Assembly: GCA_002355495.1 (NCBI GenBank)
Contig: AP017424.1
Coordinates: 124,001-188,000, forward strand
Direction of reading: 5' to 3'
Source: Streptomyces laurentii
GTDB taxonomy: Bacteria > Actinomycetota > Actinomycetes > Streptomycetales > Streptomycetaceae
DNA: 64,000 bases
Shown here: in pieces, positions 23,943 through 33,021 of the stretch
How the letters are laid out: the number at the start of each line of letters is the position of its first letter
How positions within the stretch are numbered: the stretch's first letter is position 1
Translations under genes and position numbers: made by a program
Notes under the pieces: generated by a model
What the model saw: only the letters and a program-made list of their open reading frames with translations
Told to the model about the DNA's origin: nothing
Database searches by the model: none

Positions 23943-25451
23943 ATGCCCGGACTCGGAAGGTCCACCCGCCGCTTCGCCACCCTGACCGCCTGCGGCGCCC
24001 TGCTCGCCGCCGCCGCGGCGCCCGCGCTCGGCTCGTCCGCCGTCGCCGCGCCGCGCGCCACCACACCCGGCGCCTCGGCCGGCGCCTCGGCCGGTGCCGC
24101 GGTCGCCGCCGCGGCGCCGCTGCGCCTCCTCTTCGACAACTCCAAGGCGGAAACCGCCGGAAACGCCGACTGGATCATCGGCACCGGCCAGCCCGATCCG
24201 CTCACCCAGAACCCCTCGCCGCAGACCGAGAAGGACTGGACCGGAGCCCTGTCCGCCTGGGGCGTGGCGCTCCAGAAGACCGGGCGCTACGCGCTCAAGA
24301 CCCTGCCGTCGGGCGGCACCATCACCTACGGCACCTCCGCCGCGACCGACCTCGCGAACTTCGACACCTTCGTGCTGCCCGAGCCCAACATCCGGCTCAG
24401 CGCGAGCGAGAAGACCGCGGTCATGAAGTTCGTGCAGAACGGCGGCGGACTCTTCCTCGTCTCCGACCACACCAACGCCGACCGCAACAACGACGGCTGG
24501 GACGCGCTGGCGATCATCAACGACCTGATGACGGACAACGGGGTCGACAACACCGACCCGTTCGGCTTCAGCGTCGATGTCGCCAACATCCAGACCGACA
24601 ACCCGCGCGCCATCGCCGACACCACCGACCCGGTACTGAACGGCGCGTTCGGCAAGGTCACCGGCAGCATCATCCGCAGCGGCACCACGGCCACCCTCAA
24701 GCCGGCCGACAACCCGTCCGTCAAGGGCCTCGTCTACCGCACCGGCTCCTCCGGAAACACCGGGGCCTTCTTCGCCACCAGCTCCTTCGGCAGCGGCCGG
24801 GTCGCGTTCTGGGGCGACAGCTCGCCGATCGACGACGGCACCGGCCAGAGCGGCAACACGCTGTACGACGGCTGGAACGACCCCGCCGGCACCAACGCGG
24901 CGCTCGCCCTGAACGCCACCGAGTGGCTCTCCCAGGGCACCACGGGTGGCGGCGGTGGCGGAGGCGGCGGCACGACCTGCACCGCCGGCCAGCTGCTCGC
25001 CAACCCGGGCTTCGAGTCCGGCGCCACCGGCTGGACCGGCTCGACCGACGTCGTCACCAACGACGCCACGCGCCCGGCGCGCACCGGCTCGTACAAGGCA
25101 TGGCTGAGCGGCTACGGCGCCGCCCACACCGACACGCTCTCCCAGAACGTGACGATCCCGGCCGGCTGCACCAAGGCCACCTTCGGCTTCTACACCCGGA
25201 TCGACACCGCCGAGACCACCACGACCACCGCGTACGACACCCTCAAGGTCGAGGTCGTGAACAGCGCCGGCACGGTCCTGTCCACCCTTGCCACGTACTC
25301 CAACCTCAACGCGTCGAGCGGCTACGTGCAGCGCGGCTTCAGCCTCGCCGCCTACGCGGGGCAGACGGTGACGGTGCGGTTCACCGGCACGGAGGGGTCC
25401 AAGCTCCAGACCTCCTTCGTCGTCGACGACACCTCGCTGACCGTCGGCTGA
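23943..25451 (+). CDS. Secreted protein: Rossmann/GATase-like domain plus carbohydrate-binding-like domain
   Basis: 502 residues. A signal peptide is followed by a low-complexity [11 protein letters not shown] stretch (about 40-58). The first domain (about 60-340) begins [20 protein letters not shown], continues with [32 protein letters not shown] and [19 protein letters not shown], and looks like a flavodoxin/glutamine-amidotransferase-like fold. Its catalytic function is unknown. After a Gly-rich linker (about 338-347) a beta-sandwich resembling CBM modules runs [17 protein letters not shown] to the end. It is exported and probably binds or modifies extracellular polysaccharide; this is inference. 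Confidence 0.78.
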   Translation: MPGLGRSTRRFATLTACGALLAAAAAPALGSSAVAAPRATTPGASAGASAGAAVAAAAPLRLLFDNSKAETAGNADWIIGTGQPDPLTQNPSPQTEKDWTGALSAWGVALQKTGRYALKTLPSGGTITYGTSAATDLANFDTFVLPEPNIRLSASEKTAVMKFVQNGGGLFLVSDHTNADRNNDGWDALAIINDLMTDNGVDNTDPFGFSVDVANIQTDNPRAIADTTDPVLNGAFGKVTGSIIRSGTTATLKPADNPSVKGLVYRTGSSGNTGAFFATSSFGSGRVAFWGDSSPIDDGTGQSGNTLYDGWNDPAGTNAALALNATEWLSQGTTGGGGGGGGGTTCTAGQLLANPGFESGATGWTGSTDVVTNDATRPARTGSYKAWLSGYGAAHTDTLSQNVTIPAGCTKATFGFYTRIDTAETTTTTAYDTLKVEVVNSAGTVLSTLATYSNLNASSGYVQRGFSLAAYAGQTVTVRFTGTEGSKLQTSFVVDDTSLTVG

Positions 25452-25507
25452 CCGTCGGCTGGCCCTCGCCGCACCGGCTCGGACCGGTCCGCGCCACCGC
25501 ACCACCG

Positions 25508-25547
25508 CGCCGGCCCGCCGGGACCCTCGGGTCCGGGCGGGCCGGCG
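25508..25547 (+). terminator. Long hairpin terminator
   Basis: CGCCGGCCCGCC (25508-25519) pairs with GGCGGGCCGGCG (25536-25547), with an inner GGACCC/GGGTCC stem. Confidence 0.7.
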
Positions 25548-25696
25548 TCCGTGTGCGGCCCGCCTCCCCGTCTCGCCCATCCCGGGCCGGCCCTCTCCCC
25601 CGCGGTCTCACGCGTTCGGGCGCGCCGCGCTGGCCCGCCCGGCGCGCGCCTCGCAGGCTGGGAGGGTCCCCCTGCCAGCCCGCGAGGAGTCGGCCG

Positions 25697-26413
25697 ATGC
25701 CCACCAGCCCGTACCGCTACGACGACCTCAGCGCGCTGTACGTCAACTGCACCCTCAAACGCTCCCCCGAGGTGAGCAACACCGACGGCCTGATCGAACG
25801 CAGCCGGGCGGTGATGACCGAGCAGGGCGTCGTGACCTCGCTCGTCCGGGCGGCGGACCACGACATCGCGACCGGGGTCTGGCCCGACATGACCGAGCAC
25901 GGCTGGGCGTCGGACGCCTGGCCGGGACTGTACGAGCGGGTGATGGCCGCCGACATCCTGGTGCTGTGCGGGCCGATCTGGCTCGGTGACAACAGCTCGG
26001 AGATGAAGCGGGTGATCGAGCGACTGTACGCCTGCTCCGGAATCCTCAACGAGGAGGGGCAGTACGCGTATTACGGCCGGGTCGCGGGCTGTCTGATCAC
26101 CGGCAACGAGGACGGCGTCAAGCACTGCGCGATGAACGTGCTCTACAGCCTCCAGCACCTCGGGTTCGCGATCCCGCCGCAGGCCGACGCGGGCTGGATC
26201 GGCGAGGCCGGCCCCGGGCCCTCCTACCTCGACCCGGGCTCCGGCGGCCCGGAGAACGACTTCACCAACCGCAACACCTCCTTCATGGCATGGAACCTGA
26301 TGCATCTGGGCGCCCTGATCAAGCGGGCCGGCGGAATCCCCGCGCACGGCAACCAGCGCGCCCAGTGGGACGCGGGCTGCCGGCCGGACTTCGCCAACCC
26401 CGAGCACCGCTGA
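25697..26413 (+). CDS. NADPH-dependent FMN reductase / flavodoxin-fold oxidoreductase
   Basis: 238 residues with the flavodoxin-like fold: LYVNCTLKRSPEVSNTDGLI (phosphate-binding strand-loop), MAADILVLCGPIWLGDNSSE (flavin loop) and VAGCLITGNEDGVKHCAMNV. Members reduce FMN or quinones using NAD(P)H. The start follows GAGGAG with 8 bases spacing. It is a stand-alone gene between the secreted protein and the convergent GntR regulator. Substrate unknown. Confidence 0.85.
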   Translation: MPTSPYRYDDLSALYVNCTLKRSPEVSNTDGLIERSRAVMTEQGVVTSLVRAADHDIATGVWPDMTEHGWASDAWPGLYERVMAADILVLCGPIWLGDNSSEMKRVIERLYACSGILNEEGQYAYYGRVAGCLITGNEDGVKHCAMNVLYSLQHLGFAIPPQADAGWIGEAGPGPSYLDPGSGGPENDFTNRNTSFMAWNLMHLGALIKRAGGIPAHGNQRAQWDAGCRPDFANPEHR

Positions 26414-26450
26414 GCCCCGGTCCCTGTCCGTCGCATGAATCGGGGAGCCC

Positions 26451-27185
26451 TCAGGCGTCGAACAGCACCCGGAGGGCCACCCGCCGACTGGCCCGCACCC
26501 GCGCCAGAGCGATCCGGGCGGCACCCTCCGCGTCACCCGCGCCGATCGCCTCGTAGAGCAGGCGCTGTCCCTCTCCCCGCGGCCCCGGCTCCTCGACCTG
26601 CCGGAACAACCAGCGCAGCCGTCCCTCCAGCGTGTCCAGGGTGTCCACCAGCAGCTCGTTGCGCGACATGCGCACGATCCGGGCGTGGAAGGCGGCGTCG
26701 GCGCGGGCGAGGCGTTCGGGGTCGCCCGCCGCCGCGGCGGTGCGGGAGGCGACGAGCAGCCGGGAGAGGGTACGCAGTTCGATGTCCGTGCGGTGTTCGG
26801 CGGCGCGGCGGACGGCCAGCACCTCCAGGGCCTCGCGCATGTCGAAGAGGTTCTCGACGTCCCGCCGGGTCAGCTCGCGGACGACGATCCGGCGCGGGGA
26901 GACCGCTTGGAGGAGGCCCTCGCCGAGGAGCATGCGGATGGCCTCACGGACCGGGACGCGGGAGACGCCGAATTCCGCGGCGAGTTCGCGTTCGACCAGC
27001 CGGTCCCCCGGCCGGAGCCGGCCCGTGACGATCCGTTCGCGCAGTCCGTCGCACACCAGGTCGCACAGCCGGCCACCCCCGGGTTCACCGGCCGCCGCGC
27101 CGGCCGGCACCGGCGGCCGGGTTCCCGTACGCCCGCTCCCCGCCGCGCCCGGAGCCGTCTCCGCACCGGGTCCCGCCCCCGCCAT
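26451..27185 (-). CDS. GntR family regulator (FadR/FCD subgroup)
   Basis: 244 residues. After a Pro/Ala/Gly-rich N-terminal tail of about 38 residues comes a winged helix (VCDGLRERIVTGRLRPGDRL, FGVSRVPVREAIRMLLGEGL) and then the helical FCD ligand domain (VENLFDMREALEVLAVRRAA, LARADAAFHARIVRMSRNEL). The translation start may be nearer the winged helix, since the tail is not family-like. FCD regulators usually respond to small carboxylic acids. No obvious target lies adjacent. Confidence 0.88.
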   Translation of the reverse strand: MAGAGPGAETAPGAAGSGRTGTRPPVPAGAAAGEPGGGRLCDLVCDGLRERIVTGRLRPGDRLVERELAAEFGVSRVPVREAIRMLLGEGLLQAVSPRRIVVRELTRRDVENLFDMREALEVLAVRRAAEHRTDIELRTLSRLLVASRTAAAAGDPERLARADAAFHARIVRMSRNELLVDTLDTLEGRLRWLFRQVEEPGPRGEGQRLLYEAIGAGDAEGAARIALARVRASRRVALRVLFDA

Positions 27186-27294
27186 GCGTCCTCCCCCTGT
27201 CGCTCACCTCACGGTATCCATCCGGGCGGGCGGACCGGTCGGCGGGGCAGGGCGCGAGGACAGGGGTGACGAGCCCGCTTCCGGGCGGGCGGGC

Positions 27295-27324
27295 TCTGAC
27301 CGGCATTCATCTGACCGGCATTCA
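27295..27324. repeat. Exact 15-bp tandem direct repeat before VWA gene
   Basis: TCTGACCGGCATTCA at 27295-27309 is followed immediately by an identical copy at 27310-27324, 57 bases before the VWA gene start. A tandem site for an activator or sigma factor is possible. Confidence 0.7.
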
Positions 27325-27381
27325 AGAGACGGAGATCACCCCCGTTTTGGATTGTCGGACGATCCTCCCTACGATCCTCCG

Positions 27382-28680
27382 ATGATCACGAGAAAACGGC
27401 TGGCGACCGGGGCCTGCGCGCTGCTCGCCGCCCTGACCGTCGGACTCCTCCCGACCGGCGCGGCCGCCGACGACGGCCCGGCGGGCTCGGACGCCGACTC
27501 CCCCAAGGAATCACCCAAGGTCGAGCTGGTGCTCGACGTCAGCGGCTCGATGCGTACGCGCGACATCGACGGACAGTCCCGGATGAGCGCGGCCAAGCAG
27601 GCGTTCAACGACGTCCTGGACGCGGTCCCGCAGGAGGTGCGGCTCGGCATCCGCACCCTCGGGGCCGACTACCCCGGCCAGGACCGCCAGCGCGGCTGCA
27701 AGGACACCCGGCAGCTCTACCCGGTCGGCCCGCTCGACCGGACCGAGGCCAAGACCGCCGTCGCCACCCTCGCCCCCACCGGCTGGACCCCCATCGGCCC
27801 GGCGCTCCTCGGCGCGGCCGAGGACCTCAAGGGCGGCGAGGCGACCAAGCGGATCGTGCTCATCACGGACGGCGAGGACACCTGCGCCCCACTCGACCCG
27901 TGCGAGGTGGCGCGCGACATCGCCGCCCAGGGCATCCACCTGGTCATCGACACCCTCGGCCTGGTCCCGGACGCCAAGACCCGCCGTCAGCTGACCTGCA
28001 TCGCCGAGGCCACCGGCGGCACGTACACCTCCGTGCACCGCACCGAGGAACTGTCCGGCCGTGTGCAGCAGTTGGTGGACCGTGCGGCCGACCCGGTCGT
28101 CACGCCGGTCGCCACCGAGGGCTCCGGGCGCTGCATGGACGCGCCCCAGCTCAAGCCGGGCCTGTACACCGACCGCCAGGAGTTCGGGAAGCACCGCTGG
28201 TACCGGGTGGACGTGCTGCCGGGCCAGGAGCTGCGCGCCTCGGTGAGCATCTCCGCCGACCGCGCGGTGAACAACGACTACGGCGTGCTGCTGCGGGCCG
28301 TCACCGCGCACGGCCGGGAGATCGTCCGCGGCGCCGAGGCGGGCGACGGGCGCACGGACGTGATCTCGACGGGCCTGCGCTACCCGAAGAAGGACGACCA
28401 GGACGCGCTCGACGACGACAGCAAGCCGGCCGCCGAGACGGTCTGCCTCCAGGTCAGCAACTCGTTCTCCGCTCCCGCGTCGGTCAAGACCACCCCGGGC
28501 ATGCCGGTGGAGCTCGCCATCGACGTCGTCGACGGTCCCGACGCGGCCTCCGACGTCGCCTCCTTCGGCCTGGGCCGCGGCTGGTGGCTGCTCGGCACGC
28601 TCGTGCTCGCCGGCTTCCTCGGCGGCCTGATCTGGGGCTGGCTGTCCCGCTGGCGCTTCGCCGTCTGGAGGACGAACTGA
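27382..28680 (+). CDS. Exported membrane-anchored von Willebrand factor A protein
   Basis: 432 residues. Signal peptide (to about residue 28, GAAADD), VWA domain (about 45-235) with an intact MIDAS site, DVSGSMRT and later LITDGEDTCA, a second beta-rich domain (about 245-390), and a C-terminal membrane helix (WWLLGTLVLAGFLGGLIWGW) followed by a short basic tail. So the VWA domain is outside the cell, anchored at the C terminus. It overlaps the next gene by one base (TGATG), indicating coupled translation and a joint complex. The ATG has no clear ribosome-binding site. Confidence 0.85.
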   Translation: MITRKRLATGACALLAALTVGLLPTGAAADDGPAGSDADSPKESPKVELVLDVSGSMRTRDIDGQSRMSAAKQAFNDVLDAVPQEVRLGIRTLGADYPGQDRQRGCKDTRQLYPVGPLDRTEAKTAVATLAPTGWTPIGPALLGAAEDLKGGEATKRIVLITDGEDTCAPLDPCEVARDIAAQGIHLVIDTLGLVPDAKTRRQLTCIAEATGGTYTSVHRTEELSGRVQQLVDRAADPVVTPVATEGSGRCMDAPQLKPGLYTDRQEFGKHRWYRVDVLPGQELRASVSISADRAVNNDYGVLLRAVTAHGREIVRGAEAGDGRTDVISTGLRYPKKDDQDALDDDSKPAAETVCLQVSNSFSAPASVKTTPGMPVELAIDVVDGPDAASDVASFGLGRGWWLLGTLVLAGFLGGLIWGWLSRWRFAVWRTN

Positions 28681-29558
28681 TGCGCACCACGTACGGCAGG
28701 AATCCCCGCGCGCGGATCCGCGAGGACCGTCGCACCCATGCCTCCACCGCACTGCGCCGGCTGACGGCCGGTCTGGTGCTCGCGGGCGCCGCCCTGCTCG
28801 GCCCGGCCGCCCCGGCGGGCCTCGCCGACAGCGCGACCCCGAACCCCGTCCCGAGCGGCAGCGCGAGCGGCGCGGCGGCGGAGGGCGGGCCGACCGAGGC
28901 CGGCACCTCGTTCCGTACCGCGGCCTTCTTCCGGCAGGGACAGCAGGCCACGGCGCAGGGGTCCACGGGTGACTACCTGTACTGGTCGTTCCCCGCCGAC
29001 ACCGGCGAGCGGCCCACCGTCGCCGCCACCGTCACGCTGCCCGGCGCCGCGCTGCGGCACGGCGCGTCCACCTGGCGCATCGACGTGTACGACGGACTGC
29101 GCCGGCGCCAGCCGTGCATGTACGGCACCCAGGCCCGGTCCGCGGCCAAGGACGCCGGGACGGTGGAGCTGGCCTGCACCCTGCGCCCGGTACGGGCCGC
29201 GGCCGACACCTGGTCCAACGACCCGCTGCCCGGCAGCTACTTCGTCCGGCTGACCGTGACCGGCCTGCCCGAGGACGACCTCGGCCAGCCGTTCTCGGCG
29301 CGGGTCGGCGCGGCCTCGCACTCCACGGGCGGGGCGTACGCCACGGACGGCGCGCTCGCCGTACCGCTGGTGCCCGGTGCCGCCACGCCGGAGGCGGCAG
29401 AGGCCCGGGGGCCGGAGGGCGGCTGGGCCTCCACCTGGTGGTCCGACCGCTGGATCTGGACCGCGGTGGGCGGTGTGCTCGCGGCCCTCGCGGGCGTCGG
29501 CGGCTACGTCCTGACGCGCGGCTCGGGCCGCCCGTCCCGGGTCCCGCCGGGCGTCTGA
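28680..29558 (+). CDS. Membrane-anchored partner of the VWA protein
   Basis: 292 residues with an N-terminal signal (ALRRLTAGLVLAGAALLGPA), an extracellular beta-rich domain of about 170 residues (FRTAAFFRQGQQATAQGSTG, YLYWSFPADTGERP), and a C-terminal membrane helix (WIWTAVGGVLAALAGVGGYV). Same topology as the upstream product, and its start overlaps that stop codon. No known family. Together they may form a cell-surface complex of unknown role. Confidence 0.82.
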   Translation: MRTTYGRNPRARIREDRRTHASTALRRLTAGLVLAGAALLGPAAPAGLADSATPNPVPSGSASGAAAEGGPTEAGTSFRTAAFFRQGQQATAQGSTGDYLYWSFPADTGERPTVAATVTLPGAALRHGASTWRIDVYDGLRRRQPCMYGTQARSAAKDAGTVELACTLRPVRAAADTWSNDPLPGSYFVRLTVTGLPEDDLGQPFSARVGAASHSTGGAYATDGALAVPLVPGAATPEAAEARGPEGGWASTWWSDRWIWTAVGGVLAALAGVGGYVLTRGSGRPSRVPPGV

Positions 29559-29586
29559 CGCCCGCGCCCCGCGCTCTCCCTCTCGC

Positions 29587-29639
29587 GACGGTCCCCGTCG
29601 CCGTGCCCGGTCCGCCGGGTCACGGTGACGGGGACCGTC
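29587..29639 (+). terminator. Long hairpin terminator after the VWA operon
   Basis: GACGGTCCCCGTC (29587-29599) and GACGGGGACCGTC (29627-29639) form a perfect 13-bp stem with further inner pairing CCGTG/CACGG and CCCGG/CCGGG. Confidence 0.75.
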
Positions 29640-29737
29640 CCGTTTTCCGGAGCGTGGGTCCGGATTCGGCGGGCCGAATTCCGGTGGTCCGGGTTCCGGC
29701 GGTCCGGGTTCTTCGGGGCGGTTCTTCGCGATCCGGG

Positions 29738-30415
29738 TCAGATTCCGCCCGGTCGGACGAGGCCGGTCTCGTACGCGTGGACGGCGGCCTGGGTGCGGTC
29801 GCGCAGCGACAGCTTGGCGAGGATCCGGCTCACGAAGGTCTTCACGGTCTGTTCGGCGAGGACGAGCCGGACGGCGATCTCGGCGTTGGACAGGCCCTGC
29901 GCGATCAGGGTCAGGACCTCGGTCTCCCGCTCGGTGAGCGCGCCGAGGCGGTCCTTCAGCGGGGCGCGCGGAACGGGGCTGAGCCGGGAGAACTCGGCGA
30001 TGAGCCGCTTGGTGACGTTGGGGGCGAGCAGCGCGTCGCCGCGCGCCACGACCCGTACGGCCTGGGCGAGTTCCTCGGCCGACGCGTCCTTGAGGAGGAA
30101 GCCGGAGGCGCCGGCGCGCAGCGCCTCGTACACGTACTCGTCCAGGTCGAAGGTGGTGAGGATCAGCACCTTCACCGTGGCGTCGGCGGGCTCGGTGAGC
30201 AGCCGGGTGGCCTCGATGCCGCCGGTGCCGGGCATCCGGACGTCCATGAGGACGACGTCGGGGGTGAGCGCGCCGGCCTGGGCGACGGCGTCGGCGCCGT
30301 CGACGGCCTGGCCGACGACCTCGATGCCGGGCTCGGCGTTCAACAGGACGGTGAAGCCCTGCCGGACCATGCTCTGGTCGTCGGCGATCAGGACCCTGAT
30401 GTCGTCGCTGCTCAT
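29738..30415 (-). CDS. NarL/LuxR-type response regulator
   Basis: 225 residues. Receiver domain (about 5-120) with DDQ at the acidic pocket, the phospho-acceptor Asp in VVLMDVRMPG, Thr in LILTTFD and Lys in FLLKDAS. The C-terminal LuxR helix-turn-helix (LTERETEVLTLIAQGLSNAE, then EQTVKTFVSRILAKL) binds DNA. Its start overlaps the kinase stop by four bases, so both are made together. It is the output half of the system. Confidence 0.95.
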   Translation of the reverse strand: MSSDDIRVLIADDQSMVRQGFTVLLNAEPGIEVVGQAVDGADAVAQAGALTPDVVLMDVRMPGTGGIEATRLLTEPADATVKVLILTTFDLDEYVYEALRAGASGFLLKDASAEELAQAVRVVARGDALLAPNVTKRLIAEFSRLSPVPRAPLKDRLGALTERETEVLTLIAQGLSNAEIAVRLVLAEQTVKTFVSRILAKLSLRDRTQAAVHAYETGLVRPGGI

Positions 30416-31731
30416 GAACCGTCCTTCAGGCGGGGTGGGGCGGCCGGGTGCGGCCCGGCGAGCGGGGCGGGGAGGACGGCGGTGACCTCCCAGCCGCCGT
30501 CGGGGGTGGGGCCGGCGGCGAGTTCGCCGCCCAGCATGGCCGTGCGCTCGCGCATGCCGAGCAGTCCGTGCCCGGGTTCCCGCCCCCGGTCCGCCGAGGG
30601 CGGGCCGGCCGGGGCGGTGTTGGCGACCCGTACGGTCAGGCCCTCGCGGTGGTAGTGGGTCTCCACGGTGGCGCGCGCTCCGGGGGCGTGCCGCATCACG
30701 TTGCTGAGAGCTTCCTGCACGATGCGGTACGCGGAGAGTTCGGTGCCCGGGGACAGCGGCCTCGGCTCGCCGTGCGACCGTACGGTCGCGTCGAGGCCGG
30801 CGGCGCGGACGCCCGCGAGGAGTTCACCGAGCCGGTCGAGGGTGGGCTGCGGGGCGTGCCGTACGCCCGCTGCGGCGTCGCCCGGGTCGCCGTCGCCCCG
30901 CAACACCCCGAGGACGCGCCGGAGTTCGGTGAGGGCGTCGACGGCGTTCTGCCGGATGCCGGCCAGGTTCTCGCGCAGCTCCGGGGACGGGTCGGCGACC
31001 AGATGCGGGGCGACCTGGGCCTGGATGGAGATGACGGACATGTGGTGGGCGACCACGTCGTGCAGCTCGCGGGCGATCCGGCCGCGCTCCTCCAGGAGGG
31101 CGCGCCGGGCGCGTTCCTCGGCGGTGAGCACCTCCTGTTCGACGAGGCGGGTGCGGGAGAGGCGGACGGCGCGCAGGGAGGAGCCGATGACGGTCGCCGC
31201 GGTGGTGACGAGGACACCGGCGGACAGGAGCGACTGATGCCCCATGGCAGGCGCGTGGCCGGCGGCCCCGCCCATGGTGACGAGGACCGTGAGGACGAGG
31301 GCCGTGGCGGCGGTGAACGGCCGTACGCGCAGGGCGAGCAGCAGCTGGACGAGCGTGTGGAGGACGACGGCGGGAGCGCTCCAGGGCCAGGGGGTGCCCC
31401 AGAAGGGTGCCGCGGCGAAGCCGGTGAGCACGAGCGAGGCGGTGGAGAGCCACCAGGCGGCGGCGGGCCGGGTGAGGGCGAGGACGGGGGCGACGGCCTG
31501 GAGCCCGATGAGCAGGGTGAGGATGCTGGACATCGGGAACGGGTCACGCTCGTACAGGTTGAGCTGCCACACGCCCATGATGGCGCTGAGCAGGATCAGA
31601 TGGCCGTGCGGCAGGCGGCCGAGATGGGCGTGCCGGGGCAACGGGTCGCGGCGGCCGAAGGCGAGGTCGGCTCTCAGCACGCCGGGTGCGGCACGGAGCG
31701 CGGCCCGCCACCGTGTCGAGTCCTCCATCAT
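30412..31731 (-). CDS. Sensor histidine kinase (HisKA_3 type)
   Basis: 439 residues with about five membrane helices in the first 190 residues, short extracellular loops, then a coiled linker and dimerisation box RIARELHDVVAHHMSVISIQ with the phospho-accepting His. The HATPase domain has the N-box EALSNVMRHA and the G-box GHGLLGMRER. The lack of a large external domain suggests it senses envelope or membrane conditions, as in LiaS/DesK-type kinases. It pairs with the overlapping response regulator. The target is not evident. Confidence 0.93.
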   Translation of the reverse strand: MMEDSTRWRAALRAAPGVLRADLAFGRRDPLPRHAHLGRLPHGHLILLSAIMGVWQLNLYERDPFPMSSILTLLIGLQAVAPVLALTRPAAAWWLSTASLVLTGFAAAPFWGTPWPWSAPAVVLHTLVQLLLALRVRPFTAATALVLTVLVTMGGAAGHAPAMGHQSLLSAGVLVTTAATVIGSSLRAVRLSRTRLVEQEVLTAEERARRALLEERGRIARELHDVVAHHMSVISIQAQVAPHLVADPSPELRENLAGIRQNAVDALTELRRVLGVLRGDGDPGDAAAGVRHAPQPTLDRLGELLAGVRAAGLDATVRSHGEPRPLSPGTELSAYRIVQEALSNVMRHAPGARATVETHYHREGLTVRVANTAPAGPPSADRGREPGHGLLGMRERTAMLGGELAAGPTPDGGWEVTAVLPAPLAGPHPAAPPRLKDGS

Positions 31732-31785
31732 GCCTTCCTCGCTTGCGTGTTCGGTATTCGGGGACAGCCTAGTGCGGCCGCGGTA

Positions 31786-33021
31786 CTAAGCATTCCGGGC
31801 CGCCGCAGGGGTGTCGGAGTGCCGCCTGGGAGCGGGCACGGTGGGGGCGGATGCGGTGGGGGCGGACACGGCGGGGGCGGGCTTGCGGCCGGCGCCGCGG
31901 GTGGCGCGTTCGTACGTGTGGAAGGCGGCGAGACAGAGCAGCAGCGCGCCCGCGAAGAGGGGCAGCCAGCCGAGCCGGGCGAGGATCCAGGTGGGGTCGT
32001 CGGGCACGGTGTGCAGCCCGGTGAGCGGGCCGTGGCCGAGGAGACCGGCGACGAACAGGCCGCCGGTGGTGACGGCGATCATGGCCGTCTGGTGCCAGAG
32101 GAAGACGGTCAGGGCGCAGAGGTTGAGCAGGGCGACGGCCGCCCAGGCGGCCGGCCGGCGCAGGACGCGGCGCAGCGGCCCGAGGAGCAGCAGGGCGCCT
32201 CCGCACTGGGCGAGGCCGAAGGTGACGGCGGCGAGGGTGGGCGGGTTGAGGTTGGAGACCGGGGCGCCAGGCACGCCGACCATGGAGCCGGGGTAGCCGG
32301 CGAAGGCGACGAGGAGGCCGGTCGCGGTGGCGCCGCCGAGGAGCAGGGTCCAGGAGGCGGCCGGGGCGAGCGGGCCGCGGCGGGCGACGAGGGCGCCCAG
32401 GCAGTACGGGACGAGCCAGCCGGCGGGCAGGTTGAGCCAGCCGAGCGTGTCGGAGCCGTCGAATCCGAAGCGTATGAGGTCGACGTGGACGACGACGGCG
32501 AGCGGCCACAGCGGATGGATGCGGGCGACGAGCGGGGTGGCGGCGGTGAGGGCGGCGAGCATCAGCAGGAACCACAGCGGGGACAGGACGAGCTTGCCGA
32601 GGGTGTGCACGGTCTGCCAGGGCACTCCGGCGGCGAGCATGCCGGCCGTGGCGACCAGCCAGACCGCGAGCAGCGGGACGACGGGCCGGAACAGCCGGCG
32701 GAGCCGGGCGGCGATCCAGCGGCTGTCGCGCTCGCCCCGGGCCCGGGCGGCGGCGTGACCGCGGGCGGCGACGTATCCGCCGACCAGGAAGAACACGGCA
32801 AGGGTCTGGAACACCCAGGAGACCGGGGTGAGTTCGGGCAGATGGCCGAGGGGACTCTCGACGTGCAGGGTGCCGCTGTCGGCGACGAGCGCGGTGACCA
32901 GCCAGTGGCCGAGGATCACGCCGAGGATGGCGAGGGCGCGCAGCGCGTCGAGGGCGCGGTCGCGGTCGGGCGGGGTGGCGGCATCGATGCGGTGGGCGAG
33001 GCGGCGCAGGGTGTCAGGCAC
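31786..33021 (-). CDS. Acyltransferase family 3 membrane protein
   Basis: 411 residues with about ten hydrophobic segments of the OafA-type acyltransferase_3 family. Early helix LRALAILGVILGHWLVTALV holds the conserved His, FQTLAVFFLVGGYVAARGHA and RRLFRPVVPLLAVWLVATAG follow, and FLWHQTAMIA lies late. The GTG at 33021 overlaps the stop of the upstream hydrolase by 8 bases, so translation is coupled. A longer upstream frame reads through the hydrolase in another frame and is not coding. The protein probably transfers an acyl group to an exported sugar, lipid or metabolite. Confidence 0.88.
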   Translation of the reverse strand: MPDTLRRLAHRIDAATPPDRDRALDALRALAILGVILGHWLVTALVADSGTLHVESPLGHLPELTPVSWVFQTLAVFFLVGGYVAARGHAAARARGERDSRWIAARLRRLFRPVVPLLAVWLVATAGMLAAGVPWQTVHTLGKLVLSPLWFLLMLAALTAATPLVARIHPLWPLAVVVHVDLIRFGFDGSDTLGWLNLPAGWLVPYCLGALVARRGPLAPAASWTLLLGGATATGLLVAFAGYPGSMVGVPGAPVSNLNPPTLAAVTFGLAQCGGALLLLGPLRRVLRRPAAWAAVALLNLCALTVFLWHQTAMIAVTTGGLFVAGLLGHGPLTGLHTVPDDPTWILARLGWLPLFAGALLLCLAAFHTYERATRGAGRKPAPAVSAPTASAPTVPAPRRHSDTPAAARNA

